Shown here one piece after another: positions 12,560-20,985 of a stretch of 64,000 bases of DNA. Within the stretch, counting starts at the first letter, position 1. The number at the start of each line of letters is the position of its first letter. The notes under the pieces are model-generated. The model had not been told where the DNA came from, ran no database searches, and saw nothing but the letters and a program-made list of their open reading frames with translations. The stretch is from an uncultured Pelagibacteraceae bacterium (lineage in GTDB: Bacteria; Pseudomonadota; Alphaproteobacteria; Pelagibacterales; Pelagibacteraceae): the NCBI GenBank assembly GCA_902526595.1, contig CABZLO010000001.1, forward strand, positions 58,626 through 122,625. Direction: 5' to 3'. Made by a program: the position numbers and the translations under genes.

Positions 12560-14326
12560 CTAAACTAAGGCTTTGCCTTTACCCTTGATTTTGTTCTCTT
12601 CCTGATCATTAGGTCCTAATATCATCTGATTATGAGGTTTTCCTGAAGGTATCATTGGGAAACAATTTTCATTAGGATCAACATGACAATCAAAAATAAC
12701 TGGACCTTCATAATCTATCATTTCTTGAATTTTCTCATCTAACTCAGAAGGGTTTTCTGCTTTAATTCCCTTACAGCCATAAGCTTCAGCCATTTTTATA
12801 AAATCAGGAAGTGCTTCAGAGTAACTCTCTGAGTAGTTTTTTTCATGTAAAAGCTCTTGCCATTGCCTAACCATTCCCATGTACTGATTATTCAAAATGA
12901 AAATTTTAATTGGTAAGTTGTATTGAACTGCAGTGGACATTTCTTGCATTGTCATTAATACAGAGGCTTCACCAGCAATATCAACTACTAACTTTTCTGG
13001 GTGAGCAATTTGCACACCTACTGCTGCAGGTAATCCATAACCCATTGTACCTAAACCTCCAGATGTCATCCATCTATTTGGTTTATTAAATTTGTAATAT
13101 TGTGCTGCCCACATTTGATGCTGACCAACTTCTGTTGTTACATAAGTATCTTTATCTTTTGTTAACTCATACAATCTTTGAACTGCATATTGAGGCTTGA
13201 TGCTATCATTACTGTTAACAAAATTAAGGGAGCCTTTGCCTCTCCATTTTTGTATTTGTTCCCACCACTTAGCAATATTTGATTTATTGGATTTGCTATG
13301 ACCATTTTTTCTCTTTAGGATTGTTTTATTTACTTTATCAATTACTTTCGTAACATCTCCTACTATAGCAAGATCAACTTTTATAATTTTATTTATAGAC
13401 GAAGGATCTATATCAATATGAACTTTTTTTGAGTTTGGTGAAAATTCATCTATTTTTCCAGTGATACGATCATCAAATCTTGCACCAATGTTTATTAAAA
13501 GATCGCAATCATGCATAGCATTGTTGGCCTCATAAGTTCCATGCATACCTAACATTCCAAGGAATTGATTATCATCACCTGGATATGCGCCTAAACCTTG
13601 AAGTGTAGAGGTGATTGGGAAACCTGTTAATTCGACAAACTCTCTTAATGCATCACTTGCCTTAGGTCCTGAATTAATTACTCCACCACCGCTATAAATA
13701 ATTGGTTTTTTCGCATTTTTTAATAAATCAATTAATTGATCTATGTGTTTTTGAGAAAATTTATTATTAGATTTTCCATTTAATTTTTTTTCTTTTTTAG
13801 GTTTTTTATATTTAGTTTTTGCAAATTGAATATCTTTTGGAATATCAACTAAAACAGGACCTGGTCTTCCTGTAGTTGCAACTTTAAATGCTTCATGCAC
13901 TATTTCTGATAAATCATTTATATCTTTTACTAACCAATTATGTTTTGTGCAGGGCCTGGTGATACCGGTGGTATCACATTCTTGAAATGCATCAGTTCCT
14001 ATTAAATGGGTTGGAACTTGACCAGAAATACAAACCAATGGAACCGAGTCCATATATGCATCTGTTAATGCGGTAACAACATTGGTAGCGCCGGGTCCAG
14101 ACGTAACTAAAACAACTCCAGGCTTACCTGATGATCTCGCATATCCTTCAGCAGCATGACCAGCCCCTTGTTCGTGCCTCACCAATATATGTTTAATAGA
14201 AGTATGATTTTTAAGTTCATCATAGATCGGTAAAACTGCTCCACCAGGATATCCAAAAATATGTTCTACCTTTTGATCTTCAAGGCATTTAAAAACAATT
14301 TCTGCTCCTGTGTATAATTTTGGCAT
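12560..14326 (-). CDS. ilvB: Acetolactate synthase large (catalytic) subunit
   Basis: 588 residues with the three thiamine-diphosphate enzyme domains: N-terminal PYR domain with the activating Glu52 ([16 protein letters not shown]), central FAD-associated domain, and C-terminal PP domain ending in [14 protein letters not shown]. It condenses pyruvate with pyruvate or 2-oxobutyrate. In the Mg/ThDP motif, normally GDG...NN, it reads G452-E453-A454 ... N479-N480, with Glu in place of the usual Asp. First gene of ilvB-ilvH-ilvC; the upstream 51 nt show no leader peptide or attenuator. ilvI is an equivalent name. Confidence 0.97.
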   Translation of the reverse strand: MPKLYTGAEIVFKCLEDQKVEHIFGYPGGAVLPIYDELKNHTSIKHILVRHEQGAGHAAEGYARSSGKPGVVLVTSGPGATNVVTALTDAYMDSVPLVCISGQVPTHLIGTDAFQECDTTGITRPCTKHNWLVKDINDLSEIVHEAFKVATTGRPGPVLVDIPKDIQFAKTKYKKPKKEKKLNGKSNNKFSQKHIDQLIDLLKNAKKPIIYSGGGVINSGPKASDALREFVELTGFPITSTLQGLGAYPGDDNQFLGMLGMHGTYEANNAMHDCDLLINIGARFDDRITGKIDEFSPNSKKVHIDIDPSSINKIIKVDLAIVGDVTKVIDKVNKTILKRKNGHSKSNKSNIAKWWEQIQKWRGKGSLNFVNSNDSIKPQYAVQRLYELTKDKDTYVTTEVGQHQMWAAQYYKFNKPNRWMTSGGLGTMGYGLPAAVGVQIAHPEKLVVDIAGEASVLMTMQEMSTAVQYNLPIKIFILNNQYMGMVRQWQELLHEKNYSESYSEALPDFIKMAEAYGCKGIKAENPSELDEKIQEMIDYEGPVIFDCHVDPNENCFPMIPSGKPHNQMILGPNDQEENKIKGKGKALV

Positions 14327-14377
14327 CTCGCAATCTAGCTGAAGTTGTGCTGATTGGTCAAGTTTTGATTGAGATAT

Positions 14378-15286
14378 TTAAATTTTTTTTAAAAAATTAT
14401 TTAATTCATTTGGTTTTAATTTGAGCCAAGTATTCATATTGCCTCTTGCCCATGTGCTTTGTCTTTTAGCGTATTGCCTAGTTTTTATTGATATATTTTC
14501 AATAATATCATGCAAATCTTTTTTATTATTTAAGTATTGTCTGATTTCATTGATACCAATAGCCTTATTAACACTTTTGTCTTTTTTGACCTTTAATTTG
14601 ATAAAATTTTTTACTTCTTTAATTGCTCCATTTTTAATCATTTCTTTAGATCTGAGATTAATTCTCTCAATCAATTCCAAACGAGGAAAGTCAATATAAA
14701 TTTTATAAAAATCACTTTTTTGAAAATTAGACTTAGTATTTTTGTACCATTCATAAATTGATTTCTTGGTATATAATTTTACTTCATATGCTCTTATGGA
14801 TCTATGTGGATCAGTTGGATTAATTTTGTTTTTAGAGGCTGCGTCAAGTTTTAAAAGTTTATTATAAAACTTGTCTTGACCTACTTTTGAATGCATTAAT
14901 CTTATTTGATTTCTAATCTTTATGGGTATGGTTGGAATTTTTACTAGTCCATCAGTTAATGCCTTAAAATATAAACCTGTACCTCCTACAAGGATTGGAA
15001 TTTTTTTTCTTTTTTTTATTTCTTCAATTTTTTTTAAAACTAATTTCAACCAATTCCCAGTTGAAAAATTTTTTTTAACATCATGAAAGCCATATAAATG
15101 ATGTCTTATTTTTTGATATTTTTTTTGATCTGGTCTTGCTGAAAGAACCTTTAATTGCTTATAAACTTGCATGCTATCTGCATTTATAATTTCTCCATTT
15201 ACTTTTTTGGCAAGCTTAATAGCAAAACTTGATTTTCCTGAAGCAGTTGGTCCAGAAATTAGTATAATCTTGGATTTAAAATCCAT
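14378..15286 (-). CDS. miaA: tRNA dimethylallyltransferase
   Basis: 302 residues, full length. The N-terminal P-loop reads G12-P-T-A-S-G-K18-S, followed by NADSMQVYKQL (catalytic Asp region) and LVGGTGLYFKAL. The C-terminal part has TRQYAKRQSTWARGN, the motif that positions tRNA. It adds a dimethylallyl group to A37 of tRNAs reading UNN codons, using the isoprenoid precursor that the dxs/ispA genes of this window also serve. It begins 2 nt after the end of the Do-type protease gene, so it may be co-transcribed with it. Confidence 0.96.
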   Translation of the reverse strand: MDFKSKIILISGPTASGKSSFAIKLAKKVNGEIINADSMQVYKQLKVLSARPDQKKYQKIRHHLYGFHDVKKNFSTGNWLKLVLKKIEEIKKRKKIPILVGGTGLYFKALTDGLVKIPTIPIKIRNQIRLMHSKVGQDKFYNKLLKLDAASKNKINPTDPHRSIRAYEVKLYTKKSIYEWYKNTKSNFQKSDFYKIYIDFPRLELIERINLRSKEMIKNGAIKEVKNFIKLKVKKDKSVNKAIGINEIRQYLNNKKDLHDIIENISIKTRQYAKRQSTWARGNMNTWLKLKPNELNNFLKKI

Positions 15287-15288
15287 GA

Positions 15289-16698
15289 TTAGTCTAACTT
15301 AATTCCAATATATCTTCTCTGATTTTGATTGTTATAAATTGCAAGTAATATCGTTTTTTGATTTGAGTTTAAAACTTGCTTAGTAATTTGTTTTAAATCA
15401 TCAATTGATTTTATTCTTTCATTTTGAGCCTCAACAATAATACTGTTCAACTCAATTGAACCAGCTAAAGGACTATTATTTTGAATGCTAGTGATTACAA
15501 GTCCAGTAGTTTGATTTGGTAACTTACGATTTTTTATATCTTCTTTGTTAAGAGATCTGACAGTAATTTTTAAATCTTCAATTTGATCAGTAGTATCTAT
15601 TGTTTTTTGTTTTTTACTAACTTTAAAATCTTCAGATGTTTCAAGTCTTCCAAGTAAAACATTTTTTATAATTTCTTGTTTATCTCTCCATATTTTAACT
15701 TCAACGTTCTTACCGACCTGTGTTCTAGCAACTATTGCAGGAAGTTCTTTCATTTGATTAATTCTTTTACCGTTAAATTCTAAAATGATATCGCCAGCTT
15801 TTATCCCAGCTTTTTCTGATGGACTGTTTTCTGCAACACTTGCAACTAAGGCACCTCTTGGTTTATCTAATTTTTCAACCTCTGCAATTTCTTTTGTGAC
15901 ATCTTGTATTCTTACACCTAACCATCCTCTTTTAGTTTCTCCAAATTCTATCAGTTGATTAATCACAATTTGAGCACTGTTGGATGGAATTGAAAATCCA
16001 ATACCAATTGAACCATTTCTTCCTAAAATAGCAGTATTAATTCCTATAACATTTCCCTCCATATCAAATAATGGTCCACCAGAATTTCCTGAATTAATTG
16101 ATGCATCAGTTTGAATGAAATCTTCATATCTAGATAGTCCAATTGATCTGTTTCTTGCTGAAATAATTCCAGCTGTAACTGTGCCTCCTAAACCAAATGG
16201 ATTTCCAATTGCAATCACCCAGTCTCCTATTCTAGCTTTATCCGAATCACCAAAAGCAACAGGTATAAACTTTTCATTAGTTTCTAACTGCAAAACAGCT
16301 ATATCCATTAGTGGATCTGCTCCTAAAACTTTTGCCTTAAACTCTTGATCACCATTTACTCTAACGATTATGTCGTCCGCATCTTGGATTACATGATTGT
16401 TAGTTATAACAATTCCTTTTTCATCAATTATAAATCCTGATCCTAATGCAGCTGATTGCCTTTCTTGAGGATCTCCAAACTCTTTAAACATGTCACCAAA
16501 AGGTGATCCTGGAGGAAATTGAAATGGAAGTGGATTAGATTTTGTAACTACTGTTGTTGATGTCGAAATATTTACAACAGATGGCATTAATTTTTCAGCA
16601 AGATCAGCAAAGGACTCAGGAACAGGTTTAGAATAAGATTGGTTAAAAAAATTAAAAGAAATAATTATAGTGATAAAAATGATTTTAATTTTTTTCAT
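15289..16698 (-). CDS. Do/DegQ-type periplasmic serine protease
   Basis: 469 residues: an N-terminal signal peptide (hydrophobic 5-20), a trypsin-like domain with the full triad His102 (TNNHVI), Asp132 (DPLMDIAV), Ser206 (GNSGGP), then two PDZ domains at about 255-345 and 375-465. It degrades or chaperones misfolded envelope proteins. DegP, DegQ and MucD cannot be told apart by eye. It lies upstream of miaA and directly downstream of a small DUF2065 gene and hflC/hflK; this hflKC-DUF2065-protease order is common in alphaproteobacteria and groups membrane quality-control genes. Confidence 0.95.
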   Translation of the reverse strand: MKKIKIIFITIIISFNFFNQSYSKPVPESFADLAEKLMPSVVNISTSTTVVTKSNPLPFQFPPGSPFGDMFKEFGDPQERQSAALGSGFIIDEKGIVITNNHVIQDADDIIVRVNGDQEFKAKVLGADPLMDIAVLQLETNEKFIPVAFGDSDKARIGDWVIAIGNPFGLGGTVTAGIISARNRSIGLSRYEDFIQTDASINSGNSGGPLFDMEGNVIGINTAILGRNGSIGIGFSIPSNSAQIVINQLIEFGETKRGWLGVRIQDVTKEIAEVEKLDKPRGALVASVAENSPSEKAGIKAGDIILEFNGKRINQMKELPAIVARTQVGKNVEVKIWRDKQEIIKNVLLGRLETSEDFKVSKKQKTIDTTDQIEDLKITVRSLNKEDIKNRKLPNQTTGLVITSIQNNSPLAGSIELNSIIVEAQNERIKSIDDLKQITKQVLNSNQKTILLAIYNNQNQRRYIGIKLD

Positions 16699-16699
16699 T

Positions 16700-16885
16700 T
16701 TAACTTTTTATATAATAAATAATTATAAATCCTATAATTGAAAAGATTAGTCCACCAGTTCTTAATTGACTATCTTTTACAAATTCTAATTTTTTTAACA
16801 TATTTTTCATTTTTGCTGGAAATATGGCATATAAAATTCCTTCTATGAATAAGAATAAACCAAAAGCTATGGCTAGCTCATTCAT
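16700..16885 (-). CDS. Small two-helix membrane protein, DUF2065 family
   Basis: 61 residues with two hydrophobic segments (about 3-22 and 42-59) joined by a basic loop, matching the length and topology of the DUF2065 (YjeT-like) family. The stretch LAIAFGLFLFIEGILYAIFP is typical of that family. Function unknown. It lies between hflC and the Do-type protease, the position such genes usually take in proteobacterial hflK-hflC operons, which supports it being real despite its size. Confidence 0.8.
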   Translation of the reverse strand: MNELAIAFGLFLFIEGILYAIFPAKMKNMLKKLEFVKDSQLRTGGLIFSIIGFIIIYYIKS

Positions 16886-16892
16886 TTAAAAA

Positions 16893-17765
16893 TTACTGTT
16901 GGATTTCAGGTTTTATATTACCAAAAAATTTGAAGAATTCACTATCAGGAGATAGAATTAAAGAAGTTTCTCCTCCAATTAATGCTTTTTCATAAGCTTG
17001 CATTGCTCTATAAAATGCAAAAAATTCTGGATCTTGACCAAAGGCATCAGCAAAGATTTTATTTCTTAAACCATCACCTTCCCCTTTCATAATCTCTGAC
17101 TGTTTTTGAGATTCAGCGAGGATAACAGTGACTTCTTTATCTGCAGTTGAAGTAATTGTAACTGCCATCTCTGCACCTTTTGCTCTAAATTCTTTTGCTT
17201 CTCTTTCCCTTTCGGTTTGCATTCTTCTGTAAATTGCATCACTATTTGCTTGTGGAAGATCAGCTCTTTTTATCCTCACATCAACAATAGTAATTCCAAA
17301 GTTTTTAGCCTCGTTATTTACACCTTCTTTAATCAAGGCCATTTGTTTTGATCTATCCTGAGAAAGTAATGTTTGGAGTTCTTCTTGACCTAAAACATTT
17401 CTAATTCTTGAGTTTATAATTGTAGATAATCTTGATCTCGCAACCCTTTCATCACCAACAGAAATGTAAAACTGAAGTGGATCAACAATTTTAAATCTTG
17501 CAAATGCATCAACTATTAAACGTTTTTGATCAGATGCTATAACCTCCTCTGGTGGTGTATCCAAGTTTAATATTCTCTTATCAAGATAAACTACATTTTG
17601 AATAAATGGAATTTTGAAATTTAAACCAGGTTTTGTAATTATTCTTTTTGGATCACCAAATTGAAGAATTATAGCCTGATTGACTTCCTTAACAATTATT
17701 ACTGACAAGAAAGCTAAAATACCTAATGCAATAATTAATCCACCTAAAATTTTTCCAGCTCTCAT
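16893..17765 (-). CDS. hflC: Protease modulator HflC (SPFH/band 7)
   Basis: 290 residues with an N-terminal membrane anchor (about 6-28) and a band-7/SPFH domain (about 25-190), followed by a helical region containing REREAKEFRAKGAEMA, typical of HflC. The HflKC complex forms a large cage around FtsH in the inner membrane and regulates its access to membrane proteins; ftsH itself is at 42264-44156. Its start directly follows the hflK stop. Confidence 0.96.
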   Translation of the reverse strand: MRAGKILGGLIIALGILAFLSVIIVKEVNQAIILQFGDPKRIITKPGLNFKIPFIQNVVYLDKRILNLDTPPEEVIASDQKRLIVDAFARFKIVDPLQFYISVGDERVARSRLSTIINSRIRNVLGQEELQTLLSQDRSKQMALIKEGVNNEAKNFGITIVDVRIKRADLPQANSDAIYRRMQTEREREAKEFRAKGAEMAVTITSTADKEVTVILAESQKQSEIMKGEGDGLRNKIFADAFGQDPEFFAFYRAMQAYEKALIGGETSLILSPDSEFFKFFGNIKPEIQQ

Positions 17766-18869
17766 TTAGTTAGTCACTTTCTTTTTTAATTCAGGAAGTG
17801 GTAAGTATGGCACTACTCCTGAACCTGCATTTTTTTCAATAATTACTTTATCGATATCTGCTAAAACCTTTTCCATTGTCTCTAAATACATTCTTTCCTG
17901 AGTTACTACTTTTGCATTTTTGTACTCATTATATATGGATACAAATCTACTTGCTTCACCTTCTGCCTTAGCTACAACTTCTTTTTTATAAGCTTCAGCA
18001 GCCTGTAAGATTTTTTGACCTTCCCCCCTAGCTCTAGGGATAACATCGTTTGCATAAGCTTCAGCCTCATTTTTAGATCTTTCCATATCAGCTCTTGCAG
18101 CCTGTACATCTCTAAATGCATCAATTACTTGATCTGGTGGGTCAGCTTTTTGAGTTTGAACTTGCGTAATTTGAATTCCACTCTCATAATCGTCCAAAAT
18201 ATTCTGTATAATTTCTTGTGTCTCTACTTCAATTTTAGATCTACCTTCTGTTAAAATTGGTTGAATATCACTTTTTGCAATAACCTCTCTCATAGCAGTT
18301 TCTGCAGCTGCTTTAACTGTTCCCTCAGGGTCTTGAATTTTAAATAAAAAATTTCCTGCATCTTTAATTACCCAAAATACAGAGAAATCTATGTTAACTA
18401 TGTTTTCATCACCAGTCAGCATTAAACTTTCTTGTGGAACGTCTGCAACTCCCCCGCCTGTTGAAAAACCACTGTCTCTCTCAGATCTAAAACCAATATC
18501 TATTCGGTTTACTTTTGTAACCTTTGGGGTTAGTACATTTTCTACTGGAAAAGGGATATGATAATTTAATCCTGGTTGAGTAGTTTTAATAAATTTTCCA
18601 AATCTTAATACAACACCCTGTTCGTCAGGTAGAACTCTATAAAGTCCACTTGCTAACCAAACAAAAGCTAAAACTACTAGAATTAATCCTATAGATTTAC
18701 CACCCGATGATTTTCCACCGGGTAAAAATTTTTTAATCTTGTCTTGAATTTCTTTTATGATTTCGTCAATATTTGGTGGTCTTGGACCTCTTCCTGATCC
18801 ATTATTATTTCCACCACCTGGAGGCGCACCCCATGGACTTCCACCTCTACCTCTGAAATCGTCTGACAT
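17766..18869 (-). CDS. hflK: FtsH protease activity modulator HflK (SPFH/band 7)
   Basis: About 367 residues: a Gly/Pro/Asn-rich cytoplasmic N-terminus typical of HflK, a membrane helix near 65-80, the band-7 domain, and a coiled helical region with RSKNEAEAYANDVIPRARGE. The open frame reaches a TTG at 18875, but the ATG at 18869 gives the family-like start MSDDFRGRGG and is preferred. Partner of the adjacent hflC. A candidate promoter at 18879-18906 would leave only a few nucleotides of leader. Divergently transcribed from mrp. Confidence 0.96.
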   Translation of the reverse strand: MSDDFRGRGGSPWGAPPGGGNNNGSGRGPRPPNIDEIIKEIQDKIKKFLPGGKSSGGKSIGLILVVLAFVWLASGLYRVLPDEQGVVLRFGKFIKTTQPGLNYHIPFPVENVLTPKVTKVNRIDIGFRSERDSGFSTGGGVADVPQESLMLTGDENIVNIDFSVFWVIKDAGNFLFKIQDPEGTVKAAAETAMREVIAKSDIQPILTEGRSKIEVETQEIIQNILDDYESGIQITQVQTQKADPPDQVIDAFRDVQAARADMERSKNEAEAYANDVIPRARGEGQKILQAAEAYKKEVVAKAEGEASRFVSIYNEYKNAKVVTQERMYLETMEKVLADIDKVIIEKNAGSGVVPYLPLPELKKKVTN

Positions 18870-18878
18870 ATGCAAAAG

Positions 18879-18906
18879 TATATAGTGTCTTTATTACAAA
18901 AAACAA
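18879..18906 (-). promoter_or_regulatory. Candidate sigma-70 promoter for hflK-hflC
   Basis: Minus strand TTGTTT (18906-18901), 16-nt spacer, TATATA (18884-18879). The predicted transcript start would lie about 3 nt upstream of the preferred hflK ATG, i.e. an almost leaderless mRNA. The same 51-nt intergenic segment must also hold the promoter of mrp on the other strand. Confidence 0.35.
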
Positions 18907-18920
18907 GTAATGATAGTTAT

Positions 18921-19745
18921 ATGTCAGATAAAAAGCCCGAACTTAGTGCCGCAATGAAACAGAAGCTTGAACCTAAGAAATTCACAAAAAATCCTATATT
19001 AGGAACCAAATTTACAATAGCAATTTCAAGCGCAAAGGGTGGTGTAGGAAAATCTACCTTTGCTACAAATCTAGCCTTGGCTCTAAAACAAGTTGGATGC
19101 AGAGTGGGATTGTTAGATGCAGATATTTATGGTCCATCAATTCCAAAGATGTTTGATATTAATGAAAAACCAAAAAGTGACGGTCAAAAATTAGAACCAA
19201 TTGTCAAGTATGATATTCAATGTATGTCGATTGGCTTCTTAACTGACCAACAAACACCTATGATATGGCGTGGTCCAATGGTTACAAGTGCAATAAAAAC
19301 TTTTACTCAAAAAGTTAGTTGGAAAGATTTAGATTTTATTATTGTTGATATGCCTCCTGGCACAGGTGATACTCAACTAACCTTTTCTCAAGAAATAAAA
19401 ATGGATGGTGCAATAATTGTTTCTACCCCACAAGAGGTTGCTCTTTTAGATGTCAAAAGAGGTATAAAAATGTTTGATAAACTTGGGGTAAAAATCTTAG
19501 GGTTAGTTGATAATATGAGTTTTTTTATTGGAGATGATGGTAAAAAATATAAAATATTTGGTGAAGGTGGTGTTAAAAAAACTGCAGAAGAATTTGAAAA
19601 AGAATTTTTTGGTGAAATACCAATTAATCCTGAAGTAGGGAAAACTTCAGATGAAGGAAAACCTTTAGTAGAGGCAAATCCGGATCACAAAATTTCAAAA
19701 ATATATTTAGATTTTGCTAACAAAATTAAATCAACTTATCTTTAA
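18921..19745 (+). CDS. mrp: Mrp/NBP35-family iron-sulfur cluster carrier ATPase
   Basis: 274 residues from the ATG at 18921 (MSDKKPELS). An in-frame ATG at 18870 would lengthen it by 17 residues but overlaps the hflK start and the candidate hflK promoter. A deviant Walker [12 protein letters not shown] near residue 36 and the [12 protein letters not shown] motif define the Mrp/ApbC family, which carries and delivers Fe-S clusters. It lacks an N-terminal DUF59 domain, so it is a short form. Its last 20 nt overlap the 3' end of the convergent thyX gene. Confidence 0.93.
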   Translation: MSDKKPELSAAMKQKLEPKKFTKNPILGTKFTIAISSAKGGVGKSTFATNLALALKQVGCRVGLLDADIYGPSIPKMFDINEKPKSDGQKLEPIVKYDIQCMSIGFLTDQQTPMIWRGPMVTSAIKTFTQKVSWKDLDFIIVDMPPGTGDTQLTFSQEIKMDGAIIVSTPQEVALLDVKRGIKMFDKLGVKILGLVDNMSFFIGDDGKKYKIFGEGGVKKTAEEFEKEFFGEIPINPEVGKTSDEGKPLVEANPDHKISKIYLDFANKIKSTYL

Positions 19746-20673
19746 GATCAAATGCAATCATTAACTCATTCCACTCTCTTTTTGAAAGTCCTGAACTCTC
19801 TACGTCAACATTTTCACCCTTAATAAGTTTTTGAATAATTAATTTTCCTTTAGCTGAAACCTCAGTACCCCCAACTCTATAATCCATAAAAGCTTCATAA
19901 GTTGTAGGAACCCATTTTTTCACTGTATCTAACATTATATCTGCGTAAACTCTTATTTCATATTGTGCGTGACTATCAGCTCTTAATCTTAAAAAGTTCA
20001 TTAGGTTTAAAAGATCAGTTTTCCAGTACCATTGTGTATAGGTGTTTAAGGTCAAGTTCATCCTTGCAAGTTCTCTTGCTAAGCCTTTTTTATTTTCATC
20101 TATAGTTGAGCCATCAAATCTCTCATTAAGCATTGTTTCATAATTGTCATAAGTTCTCTCAGCATCACTTTTCAAAAGTTCTAAAACCTCCACAGCTTGT
20201 TTACCCTCCAACACATCTCCTCTACCTTGCCTATTACTGGTAGATTGAGCAGCTAAGTTTTCTTGCGTGGGTAAGTAAAATTCTTTATCTAAAATAGAAT
20301 ATCTTGCAGAGTATTCATTAACATTAGCTGTTCTGTGTCTAATCCATTGTCGAGCAATAAATATTGGTAACTTTATATGATATTTTATCTCACACATTTC
20401 AAAAGGAGTGCTGTGCCAATGCCTCATTAAATACTTTATCAACCCTTTATCTGTGGATACTTGTTTTGTGCCTTTCCCATAAGAAACTCTTGCAGACTGA
20501 ACAATTGAGCTATCATCTCCCATATAATCCACCACTCGGACAAAACCATGGTCTAACGCAGGAATTGCCTCATAAAGAATATTTTCAAGCTCTGATACTG
20601 TAACTCTTTTAGTTTGATTGCTTTGAGATTGTTGATTTTTTATTTCTTCTGCTTGTTCTTTGGTAAGTTTCAT
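19726..20673 (-). CDS. thyX: FAD-dependent thymidylate synthase ThyX
   Basis: 315 residues. The ThyX signature RHRx7S is intact (R112-H-R114...S122, [11 protein letters not shown]). It makes dTMP from dUMP using methylene-tetrahydrofolate, with FAD and NAD(P)H as reductant. The open frame continues upstream to 20796, but that extension is antisense to the acceptor piece of the tmRNA gene, so the ATG at 20673 ([10 protein letters not shown]) is taken as the start. The stop codon lies inside the 3' end of mrp on the other strand. Confidence 0.95.
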   Translation of the reverse strand: MKLTKEQAEEIKNQQSQSNQTKRVTVSELENILYEAIPALDHGFVRVVDYMGDDSSIVQSARVSYGKGTKQVSTDKGLIKYLMRHWHSTPFEMCEIKYHIKLPIFIARQWIRHRTANVNEYSARYSILDKEFYLPTQENLAAQSTSNRQGRGDVLEGKQAVEVLELLKSDAERTYDNYETMLNERFDGSTIDENKKGLARELARMNLTLNTYTQWYWKTDLLNLMNFLRLRADSHAQYEIRVYADIMLDTVKKWVPTTYEAFMDYRVGGTEVSAKGKLIIQKLIKGENVDVESSGLSKREWNELMIAFDLKDKLI

Positions 20674-20681
20674 GATTATTA

Positions 20682-20709
20682 TTGAATCTGTTGTAATTCC
20701 TTTTATATT
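20682..20709 (+). promoter_or_regulatory. Candidate sigma-70 promoter for ssrA
   Basis: TTGAAT (20682-20687), 16-nt spacer, TATATT (20704-20709). Predicted start near 20716, exactly where a GTTGG-TTTT-CCAAC hairpin begins and leaving about 80 nt up to the CCA end of the acceptor piece, the expected size. The thyX start codon is only 9 nt upstream on the other strand. Confidence 0.5.
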
Positions 20710-20715
20710 AATAGT

Positions 20716-20975
20716 GTTGGTTTTCCAACTACGACGATAAACGAATTTCGTAATAACCATTGCGGACGTGGGGGCAGTACCCACCACCTCCACCATACAA
20801 CTTATGGGGGTGAACTAGATTCGACGGATGACTAAAGGTTATTCTTTCGTTCGGGATTGTTCCACCGTGACGGGCTAATTTATAATTGCTAACGAAAGTT
20901 ACGCACTTGCTGCCTAATTAACTTAGTTAATTAAGCAAACGGGGTTCGGGGCACCTGGCAACAGAACGCCCCTTA
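20716..20975 (+). ncRNA. ssrA: Circularly permuted two-piece tmRNA
   Basis: The acceptor piece comes first (about 20716-20795, ending in encoded ACCA), then a 10-nt spacer, then the coding piece (20806 to about 20972). Supporting pairs: acceptor stem GGGGGTG (20806-20812) with CACCTCC (20785-20791); T-stem GTGGG (20768-20772) with CCCAC (20780-20784); P2 helix GGTTATT (20837-20843) with AATAACC (20752-20758). The coding piece has the tmRNA 5' hallmark GATTCGACGG, a tag frame at 20888-20914 reading ANESYALAA with stop TAA, and an H-type pseudoknot (GTTC/GAAC with GGGGC/GCCCC) at about 20944-20972. This permuted order is the alphaproteobacterial form. It rescues stalled ribosomes. Exact ends are estimates. 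Confidence 0.92.
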
Positions 20976-20985
20976 ATTAAAATAA

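Noticed and set aside
18870..18920. ATG at 18870 as the mrp start
   Set aside because: It overlaps the hflK start and the promoter region, and the 17 added residues do not look like Mrp; ATG at 18921 gives a sensible N-terminus.
20674..20796. N-terminal extension of ThyX
   Set aside because: It is the complement of the tmRNA acceptor piece, with stems that pair with the coding piece; ThyX homology begins only after the ATG at 20673.
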